DNA from: Rhizobiales bacterium Ga0077525 | GTDB taxonomy: Bacteria > Pseudomonadota > Alphaproteobacteria > Rhizobiales > Xanthobacteraceae | Assembly (NCBI GenBank): GCA_001464835.1 | Contig: LNDS01000015.1 | Span: 1-64,000, forward strand | Direction of reading: 5' to 3' | DNA length: 64,000 nt | Shown: one piece after another, positions 55,057 to 62,893 of the stretch | Layout of the letters: the number at the start of each line of letters is the position of its first letter | Position numbering within the stretch: position 1 is the stretch's first letter | Notes under the pieces: generated by a model | Databases searched by the model: none | Seen by the model: only the letters and a program-made list of their open reading frames with translations | What the model was told of the DNA's origin: nothing | Made by a program: the position numbers and the translations under genes

Positions 55057-55451
55057 GTGCGTTGGACATTTTGATTCGGTGTGACGCGCCTTTCCGCTCC
55101 GCCACGGTCGCAAGCGCGATCTCACCCCCGACTTGTCCACAGCTCTCAACGCCAATTGCGCAGCGTCTGCGCCGCCCGAACCCTTTGTCAGGGACAGCGC
55201 ACTCTTCAAAAATTTCGAGTCAGTTCAACCGGTTGTAAAAAAGTTCCAAAGCACGCAAAGGCTATGCCATGCCGGTTTATGTCTTTTGACATCGCTGATA
55301 GCCAGGGCGGGCGTTGTGCCTTGGAGTTAGGAGTTGCAACACTTGCATGCATCGTCGGTATTAGCGTGGAGATGATTTGGCCGTAGCCAATCCTTGTTGC
55401 GTTTGAGTTTTTCGAATCGCGTTCGGAACCCTTCAAACTCAAGGTCGGACT
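55057..55451. other. Intergenic region without a recognised gene
   Basis: About 395 bases between the TauE-like permease and the outer-membrane barrel gene. Short frames of no clear identity occur. It is more AT-rich around 55210-55270 (GGTTGTAAAAAAGTTCC) and near 55390-55430, probably holding the barrel gene promoter. No repeat or hairpin stands out. Confidence 0.5.
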
Positions 55452-56750
55452 ATGGTGCGCCAGATTTCGCCGTTCATCGTCGCTGCTTTGCTGTGCGCGA
55501 GCCCCGCGCTGGCGCAAGCGCCCGGGCAAAGGGTTGCGCCGCCGCAACCTGTCGAAGGCTGGTCGCCGACCGCGCCGCAACGGACCGACGTCGATAGACA
55601 AGCCGTCGATCCATGGCAGCAGTTCCAGCCGGTTACGCCCGGCATTAGAGTGGGTGCCTTGACGGTTCTTCCGTCGGTGACGGCGGCGGCCTTCTATGAC
55701 GACAACGTCTTTGCCTCGAGCGCGAACCGCCGCGGCTCTTGGGGCGGCATCCTGCGCCCCGAACTCGGCCTGACCACGGCCGGCTCCAATTACACGCTGG
55801 AGGCGCGCGGCTTCGTCGAGCGCAAATGGTATTCCAGTTTTTCGAGCGAAGACCAGACCAACGGTGCTGTCGGCGCCGCGGGCACCGTCCTGGTCGATCC
55901 AAATACGCAACTGGTGGGCAAGGTGCGCTATGCGCGCGCGCATGAAGATCGCGGCGGCGGCGAGTCGCTGATCAACGCCTTCGACAGACCGCTCGGCTAT
56001 AATACCTGGGAAGCCTCGGGCGCGATCAACAAGCGCTTCGGCCGGGTCTGGTCGTCGCTCGGCCTTGCCGGCTCGTGGTTCAATTACGATACGCCGACCA
56101 TCGGCGGCATTCCGGTGAGCCAGGCCTACCGTGACGGCAATGTCGGCGTTCTGTCGGGCCGGCTCGGCTACGTCGTCGCGCCGCTGACCAGCGTCTTCGT
56201 CGAGGTCGCCGGCAACCGCCGCAATTTCGATGTCGATATTTTCGACTCGCGCGGCTATCGCGTCGTCGGCGGCGTGTTGCTTGAGCCGGGCGAGGGCGCG
56301 CGAATCCGCGGCGAAGCCTTTGCCGGTTATATGTACCAGAATTATCAGGGCGTCACGTTCGAGACGATTTCGACCTTCACCTATGGCGGCTCGCTGGCCT
56401 GGCTCATCGCGCCGCGCTGGACCGCGGTCGCGGAAGGCCGCCGCAACGCGCTGGAATCGAACCTCAATGGCGGCGTCAGCCTGATTGAATCGCTGGTGGC
56501 CGCCCGGCTCGATTACGCGGTGGCGCCGAATTTCATCGTCGGCGTTGGCGCCAGCTATCTGGTCGACGAATTCAAGGGCGCCGGCCGCACCGATCATTCG
56601 CTTAGCCCGCTGGTCTCGGTGAAGTATCTGGTCAACCCGTTCCTGACGCTCGGCTTCGATTATCGCAACGTCGCCTTCGATTCGAACGGGACCGGGGTGC
56701 CGAGCTATTATCGCAACGTCTACTTGTTCTCGCTGAACGCGCGGATCTGA
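55452..56750 (+). CDS. Outer-membrane beta-barrel protein (BBP2 / DUF2320 type)
   Basis: A 432-residue protein with a signal peptide (ending ALAQA, ~24) and a barrel of the beta-barrel porin 2 family: VLPSVTAAAFYDDNVFASS is the family opening motif, followed by alternating-hydrophobic strands (e.g. GKVRYARAHEDRGGG, FVEVAGNRRNFDVD) and a final strand ending NARI. Such proteins are linked to surface polysaccharide or exported-polymer systems in alphaproteobacteria. It is convergent with the repeat-protein gene over a shared terminator. Confidence 0.85.
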   Translation: MVRQISPFIVAALLCASPALAQAPGQRVAPPQPVEGWSPTAPQRTDVDRQAVDPWQQFQPVTPGIRVGALTVLPSVTAAAFYDDNVFASSANRRGSWGGILRPELGLTTAGSNYTLEARGFVERKWYSSFSSEDQTNGAVGAAGTVLVDPNTQLVGKVRYARAHEDRGGGESLINAFDRPLGYNTWEASGAINKRFGRVWSSLGLAGSWFNYDTPTIGGIPVSQAYRDGNVGVLSGRLGYVVAPLTSVFVEVAGNRRNFDVDIFDSRGYRVVGGVLLEPGEGARIRGEAFAGYMYQNYQGVTFETISTFTYGGSLAWLIAPRWTAVAEGRRNALESNLNGGVSLIESLVAARLDYAVAPNFIVGVGASYLVDEFKGAGRTDHSLSPLVSVKYLVNPFLTLGFDYRNVAFDSNGTGVPSYYRNVYLFSLNARI

Positions 56751-56763
56751 TCGCAGTCGCTGC

Positions 56764-56804
56764 AATAAAAAACACCGGCCGAATTGCGGCCGGTGTTTTT
56801 ATTG
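56764..56804. terminator. Bidirectional terminator between barrel and repeat-protein genes
   Basis: A 10-bp stem ACACCGGCCG/CGGCCGGTGT with A-run before and T-run after. It serves both convergent transcripts. Confidence 0.92.
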
Positions 56805-56818
56805 CGGATTAAAGGCAC

Positions 56819-59191
56819 CTAGCGCTGCTGCACCGATGCAGCCTTGTCCTTTTGGTCCCGCTTCACGTAGTCGCGGCACAGATGGACGATCCGCTTGGCG
56901 TATTTCTTCGGATCCTTGAAGACTTGGGCGCAGCGCGCGCGCCAGTCTTCCGTATAGGTGCCGCCGAAGCCGCCGATTGCGACACCGCCGCCGCCGCCAG
57001 AACCGTCGGTCGTAGCGTTGTTTGTGGTGTTGTTGGTCGTGATCGTGTCGCCGCCGTTGACGATATCGCCGGCATTGTTGGTGACGTTCTCGACGGCGAA
57101 CCCGACATCGTCGGTAATGCCGTTTAGATCGACATTGGCGGTGACGGTGTTGTCGCCCGGCACGCCGCCGGTATGATCGACATTCGCCTCCACAGGCTGA
57201 GTGCTCCGCTTTGTCGTCACGTCGACGGTCTGCGTGCCGGTATCGATGCCGGTGCCGCCGTTGTTGCCGTCGCCGGCGGGATTGGCGATGCCGGCATTGC
57301 CGCCGATGAGGCCGGCGTCGCCGCCACCGCTATTGTCGCTGCCGGTCGACGAGTCATTGAGCGCGCCGGCGTTGACCGAGGCGATCGACGGGCCGCCTGA
57401 GGCGCCATCGCCGGTATTGCCGGTGCCGGTGTCGGCGCCGTTCAGCACGCCGGCATTGGTCGCGGTGGCGGCATTGCCGCTGCCGTTGCCGCTGTCGCCG
57501 GTATTGCCGTTGCTGCCGTTCAGCGCCGCAATATTGGCGGTGGAAAGCGGCGTCACCCCGCCGGACGGATTGTTGCTCTGCCCGGTGGTGTTGCCGGTGT
57601 CGTTGAGCGCGGCGGCATTGGTCGAGGCCAGGCCGGCGGGTCCGGCGTTGCCGCTGTCGCCGGTCGAGGTGTCGCCGCGATTGAGCAGGCCGGCATTGGT
57701 CGAGGCCGCACCGCCATTGCCGCTGTTGTTGCTGTCGCCGGTATTGCCGCCGGCGAAGTTGGCGATGCCGGCATTAGCGGAATTCAGCGGGCTCTGTCCG
57801 CTATTGCCGCTATCGCCGGTGGTGGTGCCGGGACCGTTGAGCACACCGGCATTTGTCGAGGCGAGGCCGGCGGTGCCGTCATTGCCACTCTGGCCTGTAC
57901 TGCTGCCGGCGAAGTTGGCGATGCCGGCATTGGTCGCCGCGACGCCCGGCGAACTGGAATTACCGCTGTCGCCGGTCGTGTTGTTCGGACCGTTCAGAAT
58001 GCCGGCGTCGGTCGAAGCGATACCGCCATTGCCGCTGTTACCGGTTTGACCGGTCTGGTTGCCGGAAAAGTTGGCTATGCCTGCATTGGTTGCCACGGCG
58101 GCCGCGTCACCGCTGTTGCCGCTGTCGCCGGTCGTCGTGCCGGGACCGTTGAGGACACCGGCATTGGTCGAGGCCGCGCCGCCATCGCCGCTGTTGTCCG
58201 TCTGACCCGTCTTGTTGCCTGAGAAATTGAGCACGCCGGCATTCGTCGATGCGATGCCGGCCTCGCCGGAGTTTCCGGTGTCGCCGGTTGTCGTACCGGG
58301 ACCGTTGAGGACGCCGACATTGGTCGCGGCGGTCGGATTATCGCTGTTGCCGGAATTGCCGGTCGAGCCGCCGGCGCGATTAAGGATACCGACATTGGCA
58401 TCGGTCAGCGGCGCGCCGTTGCCGTTCTGGCTGCCGGTGGTGGTGCCGGGCCCGTTGAGAAGTCCGACATTGGCCGAGGCGATGCCGGCATTGCCGCTGG
58501 AGCCAGTGCTGCTTGACGGCGCGTTGAAGCCGTCAACGGTCGCGGTCACCGGCGTCTTGGTGCCGGTTTCGTCGATCTTGGCGTCGATGGTCGCGCCCTT
58601 CGTATGGCCGTCACCCAGCTTCACCTGCGCTTCGGGATCGTTGACGACTTTGGCGTTGATGCCCTTCTTGCCGGCGATGCTGACGGTTTCCTGTTTCGGA
58701 CTGGTCGTGACCTTGACCGGGCCCTTCTTGCCGATCGCCGTGCGGGGGATCACGGCCTGTTCGATCCGGGTGCTGTTCTTCTTGATCGCACGGTGAGCCG
58801 GTGCGACCGCGCCGTTGGCGCCGATCGTGCGCCGGGTCGTGCGCTCGCCGAAATCGGCCGCGCCCGAGAAGAAGTTTGCCCCGCCGGCGCTGCCCGTCCC
58901 CGGCGCGCCGCCACTGGTGAGCCCGCCGAGACCGTTTGAAACGCTGCCGCCGAGGCCGCCGACCGCGCCGCCCACACTGCCGCCTAATCCGCTACCAACG
59001 CCGCCGAGCACGCCACCGCCGCTGCTTCCGGTGCTGACAATGGTGGTGCCGCCGACGCCGACATTGATGCTGCCGGCGTAAGACGGCGAAGCAACTGCGA
59101 GCAAGACCGCTAGCGCGACGCCGGCGCGAAGCCGGGCAATGCGGATCGAGCCGCTGCGTTGGTTGCCTGAATTGTTTTGCTGGTAGCCCAT
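56819..59191 (-). CDS. Exported Gly/Asn/Thr-rich repeat protein
   Basis: About 790 residues. Signal peptide (ARLRAGVALAVLLAVASPSYA), a Gly/Ser-rich segment, a ~130-residue non-repeat domain (KKGPVKVTTSPKQETVSIAG, DAKIDETGTKTPVTATVDG), then 16 repeats of 26 residues, each starting N(A/V)G(V/I)(L/A)N and running through TGDSGNSG. A charged C-terminal domain has two Cys (CAQVFKDPKKYAKRIVHLC) and is basic at the end. ATG 59191 has GGAGG seven bases upstream. The repeats suggest an elongated surface or exported fibre. No known family fits with certainty; it resembles pentapeptide-type or asparagine-rich repeat proteins. Confidence 0.75.
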   Translation of the reverse strand: MGYQQNNSGNQRSGSIRIARLRAGVALAVLLAVASPSYAGSINVGVGGTTIVSTGSSGGGVLGGVGSGLGGSVGGAVGGLGGSVSNGLGGLTSGGAPGTGSAGGANFFSGAADFGERTTRRTIGANGAVAPAHRAIKKNSTRIEQAVIPRTAIGKKGPVKVTTSPKQETVSIAGKKGINAKVVNDPEAQVKLGDGHTKGATIDAKIDETGTKTPVTATVDGFNAPSSSTGSSGNAGIASANVGLLNGPGTTTGSQNGNGAPLTDANVGILNRAGGSTGNSGNSDNPTAATNVGVLNGPGTTTGDTGNSGEAGIASTNAGVLNFSGNKTGQTDNSGDGGAASTNAGVLNGPGTTTGDSGNSGDAAAVATNAGIANFSGNQTGQTGNSGNGGIASTDAGILNGPNNTTGDSGNSSSPGVAATNAGIANFAGSSTGQSGNDGTAGLASTNAGVLNGPGTTTGDSGNSGQSPLNSANAGIANFAGGNTGDSNNSGNGGAASTNAGLLNRGDTSTGDSGNAGPAGLASTNAAALNDTGNTTGQSNNPSGGVTPLSTANIAALNGSNGNTGDSGNGSGNAATATNAGVLNGADTGTGNTGDGASGGPSIASVNAGALNDSSTGSDNSGGGDAGLIGGNAGIANPAGDGNNGGTGIDTGTQTVDVTTKRSTQPVEANVDHTGGVPGDNTVTANVDLNGITDDVGFAVENVTNNAGDIVNGGDTITTNNTTNNATTDGSGGGGGVAIGGFGGTYTEDWRARCAQVFKDPKKYAKRIVHLCRDYVKRDQKDKAASVQQR
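57260..58476 (-). repeat. Sixteen 26-residue (78-bp) repeats in the repeat-protein gene
   Basis: Central units are exactly 26 residues long. Two versions partly alternate: NAGVLNGPGTTTGDSGNSG and NAGIANFSGNQTGQTGNSG, giving a 52-residue super-period for several copies. Outer copies are more diverged (NAAALN, NIAALN) and slightly different in length. Confidence 0.88.
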
Positions 59192-59527
59192 TTGATGCCT
59201 CCAAAAACAATCACCCACCGTTAACCATCCAACGGCGGCTTGGACGGGCAGTTCAAGGAACTACTCGCGCGCGTAGTCACATCGGCGTGAAGAAAGTGGC
59301 TAAGAGTTTGAAATTTGCAGATAAAAATGCCTCATGCTTACTGTCGCGCCGACACATCACGACAAATTCAAAACCACAATGTCATAAGACACAGCCGCCG
59401 GGCGGTACGTGGTGAGGGCAAACTCATCCCGCGCATGCGCTCAAAAAGAAGTTCCGAAAACGGCGTCGGCCGCTTTACCGTTATTTGTTTGCGTGCATAT
59501 AATTCGTTTCCAGCGAATGGGGTATCG
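59192..59527. other. Intergenic promoter region
   Basis: About 335 bases between the divergent repeat-protein and alpha/beta-hydrolase genes. A longer frame of the hydrolase extends to 59315 but has no family-like sequence. AT-richer patches around 59310-59390 probably include the promoters. No other gene or repeat was seen. Confidence 0.5.
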
Positions 59528-60385
59528 ATGCCGCATATCAGCGCGCGAGACGGGACCCGGCTGTATTATGAAGAAGCGGGCCAGGGTTCGGTCGTCGTCT
59601 TCGTTCATGAATATGCCGGCGACTTCCGGACCTGGGAGCCGCAAATGCGGTATTTTTCGCGGTCGCATCGCTGCGTCACCTACAGCCAGCGCGGCTATCC
59701 GCCGTCCGATGTTCCCGAAGATGGCGCCAAATACGGTCAGGACATCGCCCGCGACGACGTCATCGCCGTGATGGACACGCTCAAGATCGACAAGGCGCAT
59801 GTCGTCGGCCACTCCATGGGCGCGGCAACAGCACTCCATGTCGGCATCCATTATCCGGACCGCTGTCTTTCGGTGACTGCCGCCGGATGCGGCTATGGAT
59901 CCAGTCCCGATGCGAAAATCGTCGAGGAGAGCCGCGCCGCTTCGCGCGCCACCGGCGAGGCTTTCGCCAAGGAGGGCATCGCCGTGATGGCGGTGCGTTA
60001 TGGCGACGGCCCGACCCGCCAGACGCACAAGCACAAAGACCCGCGCGGCTACGCCGAATTCATCAAGATGCTGAGCGAGCACTCGGCCATCGGCCATTCG
60101 CTGACCATGCTGCATTTGCAGGCCAAGCGGCCGACGCTCTGGGACATGCAGGCCAACCTGAAAACGTTCAAACCGCCGTTATTGGTTCTGGTCGGCGATG
60201 AGGACGATTGGTGTCTCGAAGCCAGCGTCTTTCTCAAGCGCACGGTGCCGACGGCCGGCCTCGTCGTCATCCCGCGTTCCGGCCACACCATCACCAGCGA
60301 AGAGCCGGCGGCGTTTAATGCCGCGCTTTCCGATTTTATCGCCAATGTCGAAGCCGGGAGATGGATGTCTCACCGCGCTCCGTAA
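59528..60385 (+). CDS. Alpha/beta-hydrolase-fold enzyme
   Basis: 285 residues. The nucleophile elbow is GHSMG (~107-111), with HEYAGDFRTWEPQMRYF (oxyanion region), a conserved Asp in VLVGDEDDWC (~229) and the catalytic His in PRSGHTITSEEP (~257). It hydrolyses an ester or C-C/C-O bond in an unknown substrate. ATG 59528 (MPHISARDG) has a GGGG site. An SDR gene follows 22 bases later, and a Liv binding-protein gene follows that, so they are probably one pathway unit. Confidence 0.85.
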   Translation: MPHISARDGTRLYYEEAGQGSVVVFVHEYAGDFRTWEPQMRYFSRSHRCVTYSQRGYPPSDVPEDGAKYGQDIARDDVIAVMDTLKIDKAHVVGHSMGAATALHVGIHYPDRCLSVTAAGCGYGSSPDAKIVEESRAASRATGEAFAKEGIAVMAVRYGDGPTRQTHKHKDPRGYAEFIKMLSEHSAIGHSLTMLHLQAKRPTLWDMQANLKTFKPPLLVLVGDEDDWCLEASVFLKRTVPTAGLVVIPRSGHTITSEEPAAFNAALSDFIANVEAGRWMSHRAP

Positions 60386-60407
60386 GTCTGCAAGGGAGTA
60401 CGTTCAG

Positions 60408-61223
60408 ATGGATCTGAAACTTAAAGGCAAGACTGCGCTGGTCACCGGCGGCTCGGAAGGCATCGGCAAGGGCATCGCGCTCGCCCTCGCCAAGGAAGGC
60501 GTCGACGTCGCCATTTGCGCGCGGCGCAAGGGGCCGCTGGAAGCCGTAGCCGCCGAAATTACCGAAGCAACCGGCCGCAAGATCGTCGCCATCCCCGCCG
60601 ACTTGCGCAAGGATGCCGACGCCAAGAACTTCATCGAAGCCGCGCACAAGGCGCTCGGCCGCATCGATATCATGATCAATAATGCCGGCTCGGCCGCCGG
60701 CGGCGTCATCGAGCATCTCACCGAAGACGATTGGGAAAAGGGCCTGCAGCTCAAATTCATGGGCTATGTGCGCTGCCTGCGCTACGCGCTGCCGATCATG
60801 GTCAAGCAAGGCGGCGGCCGCGTCGTCAACCTGATCGGTAACGACGGCGTCAAGCCGTCGTACTGGGAAATCTGCCCCGGTGCGGCCAACGCCGCGGGCC
60901 AGAACCTGACTTTGTCGCTCGCCGGCCAATATGGCCGCGACAATATTTCTTTCGTCGCCGTCAATCCGGGGCCGGTACGCACCGAGCGCTGGGCCGGCCT
61001 GGTCGATGCCATGGCGCGCGACATGAAGATCCCGCGTGAGCAGGCCGACAAGCTGGCGCCAGCCTCGATCCCGATGGGCCGCATCGCCGAAGTGGAAGAG
61101 GTGGCCAATCTCGTCGTCATGCTGGCGTCGCCAATGATGGAAATGGTCAACGGCACCATGATCGAGATCGACGGCGGTCAGGATAAGGCTTTGATGGACC
61201 GCTTCCGCGACAGGCCCAAATAA
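60408..61223 (+). CDS. SDR-family protein with an altered active site
   Basis: 271 residues with a clear Rossmann nucleotide motif (TGGSEGIG), NNAG and NPGPVRTERW. Where classical SDRs have Tyr-X3-Lys, this one reads PSYWEICPGAANAAGQNL: the Lys position is Asn and no Tyr stands four residues before it (the nearest, in PSYWE, is ~10 residues before). An Asn-Ala-Ala form at this position is known in a divergent SDR branch. It may still bind NAD(P)H but use another mechanism. ATG 60408 sits after an AAGGGAG site. Confidence 0.82.
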   Translation: MDLKLKGKTALVTGGSEGIGKGIALALAKEGVDVAICARRKGPLEAVAAEITEATGRKIVAIPADLRKDADAKNFIEAAHKALGRIDIMINNAGSAAGGVIEHLTEDDWEKGLQLKFMGYVRCLRYALPIMVKQGGGRVVNLIGNDGVKPSYWEICPGAANAAGQNLTLSLAGQYGRDNISFVAVNPGPVRTERWAGLVDAMARDMKIPREQADKLAPASIPMGRIAEVEEVANLVVMLASPMMEMVNGTMIEIDGGQDKALMDRFRDRPK

Positions 61224-61482
61224 TCTGCCGAAGGCCTGAACTCGTTCAGCGAAACCAAGGCGCTTATCCAACGTGTGCAAACATGGAGTTGAGTTTTAAG
61301 AACAAGGACTATGCAAACAAAATGCGCTGTCGTGCCGCATTTCGTGTCATAGCCCTTGCTTGACAACGAGCGCGTTGCGGTTGGATTATTTGCGTACAAA
61401 CACTCGACCGCAAAGTGCGACATCCGGTTTTTTGACACGCGGTTCGCTTGGTGCGCACCGCCGCCCCGCAGGGAGGTTTGCT

Positions 61483-62688
61483 ATGAAACCCACGCGCCAC
61501 ATGCTCGCTCTCGCTACCGCGCTTGCCTGTGCCTTCGCCGCGCCGGCTTTCGCGCAGGACACCATCAAGATCGGCGAACTGAACAGCTACAAGGCGCAGC
61601 CGGCCTTCCTTGAGCCGTACAAGCGCGGCATGGAGCTGGCGCTCGAAGAGGTCAATGGCAAAGGCGGCGTGCTCGGCAAGAAGCTTGAATTGATCATCCG
61701 GGATGACGGCGCCAATCCCGGCGAAGCGGTGCGGGTGGCCGAAGAACTGGTGACGCGCGAAGGCGTTGTCATGCTGACCGGCACTTTCCTGTCAAATATC
61801 GGCCTGGCGGTGACCAACTTCGCCGGACAGAAGAAGGTGTTCTTTCTCGCCTCCGAGCCTTTGACCGACAAGATCACCTGGGCCGACGGCAACAAATATA
61901 CCTACCGCCTGCGCGCTTCGACCTATATGCAGACCGCGATGCTGATGCCGGCGGCGATTGCCGCGAATGCCAAGCGCTGGGCCATCGTCTATCCGAACTA
62001 CGAATACGGCCAGTCGGCCGCCGCGACCTTCAAGGACATGTTGAAGAAAGCGCAGCCCGGCGCTGAGATCGTTACCGAGCAGGCGCCGCCGATCGGCAAG
62101 GTCGATGCCGGCGCGGTGGCGCAGGCCATCGACGATGCCAAGCCGGACGCCATCTTCAACGTCCTGTTCGGCGCCGACCTCACCAAGTTCGTGCGCGAAG
62201 GCAACACCCGCGGCGTGTTCAAGAACCGCACCGTGGTCAGCCTGCTGTCGGGCGAGCCGGAATATCTCGATCCGCTCGGCGAAGAAACGCCGGTCGGCTG
62301 GATTGCCACCGGCTATCCGTGGGACAAGATCAAGACGCCGGAACACGTCGCCTTCCTCACGGCGTACCAGAAGAAGTTCAACGACTATCCGCGGCTCGGT
62401 TCGATCGTCGGTTACACCACGATCAAGTCGATAGCCGCGGGCATCGCCAAGGCCAACTCAACCGACACCGAGAAACTGGTCGAGGCGTTCAAGGGTCTGA
62501 GCGTCTCTAGTCCGTTCGGTACGTTCAGCTATCGCGCCAGCGATCATCAGGCGACAATGGGCGCTTATGTCGGCAAGCTCGCGCTGGAAAAGGGCAAGGG
62601 CACGATGACCGACATCAAATATATCGATGGCGCCAGCGTGTTGCCGAATGATGCCGATACCAAGAAGCTGCGTCCGGCGGCGGATTGA
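61483..62688 (+). CDS. Branched-chain amino acid-type ABC substrate-binding protein, second Liv system
   Basis: 401 residues. A signal peptide (ending APAFAQD) precedes a type-1 periplasmic binding protein: TIKIGELNSYKAQPAF, NGKGGVLGKKLELIIRD, GVVMLTGTFLSNIGLAVTN and a regular C-terminus. GGGAGG lies seven bases before ATG 61483. Belongs with the permease starting at 62894. The ligand is not known; the neighbouring hydrolase and SDR suggest a carbonyl or ester compound rather than an amino acid. Confidence 0.9.
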   Translation: MKPTRHMLALATALACAFAAPAFAQDTIKIGELNSYKAQPAFLEPYKRGMELALEEVNGKGGVLGKKLELIIRDDGANPGEAVRVAEELVTREGVVMLTGTFLSNIGLAVTNFAGQKKVFFLASEPLTDKITWADGNKYTYRLRASTYMQTAMLMPAAIAANAKRWAIVYPNYEYGQSAAATFKDMLKKAQPGAEIVTEQAPPIGKVDAGAVAQAIDDAKPDAIFNVLFGADLTKFVREGNTRGVFKNRTVVSLLSGEPEYLDPLGEETPVGWIATGYPWDKIKTPEHVAFLTAYQKKFNDYPRLGSIVGYTTIKSIAAGIAKANSTDTEKLVEAFKGLSVSSPFGTFSYRASDHQATMGAYVGKLALEKGKGTMTDIKYIDGASVLPNDADTKKLRPAAD

Positions 62689-62713
62689 GGGTTGATATGC
62701 CGCTCCGCGCTTT

Positions 62714-62868
62714 CTTTCTCCCTGCTTGCGGGGAGAGGGGGGCGAGCAGCTTTAGCTGCGAGCCGGGTGAGGGGGCCTCGATGTTGGAATTCTGCATTGA
62801 CGCCCCTTCACCCGACTTCCTCGCTAACGCTCGGAAGCCGACCTCTCCCCGCGCGCGGGGAGAGGTAA
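62714..62868. repeat. Palindromic intergenic element, CTCTCCCC type (second copy)
   Basis: Related to 43689-43832: TTCTCCCTGC...GGGGAGAGG, a GGGTGAGGGG/CCCCTTCACCC pair, TCGCTAACGC and ACCTCTCCCC...GGGGAGAGGT. It separates the binding-protein and permease genes of the second Liv system and may modulate their relative expression. Confidence 0.8.
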
Positions 62869-62893
62869 GTGAGTTCGCGGCGGCGCTAACAAG

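Noticed and set aside
57201..58049. A 282-residue Pro/Leu-rich plus-strand protein
   Set aside because: It is the antisense shadow of the 26-residue repeats and has no start signal.
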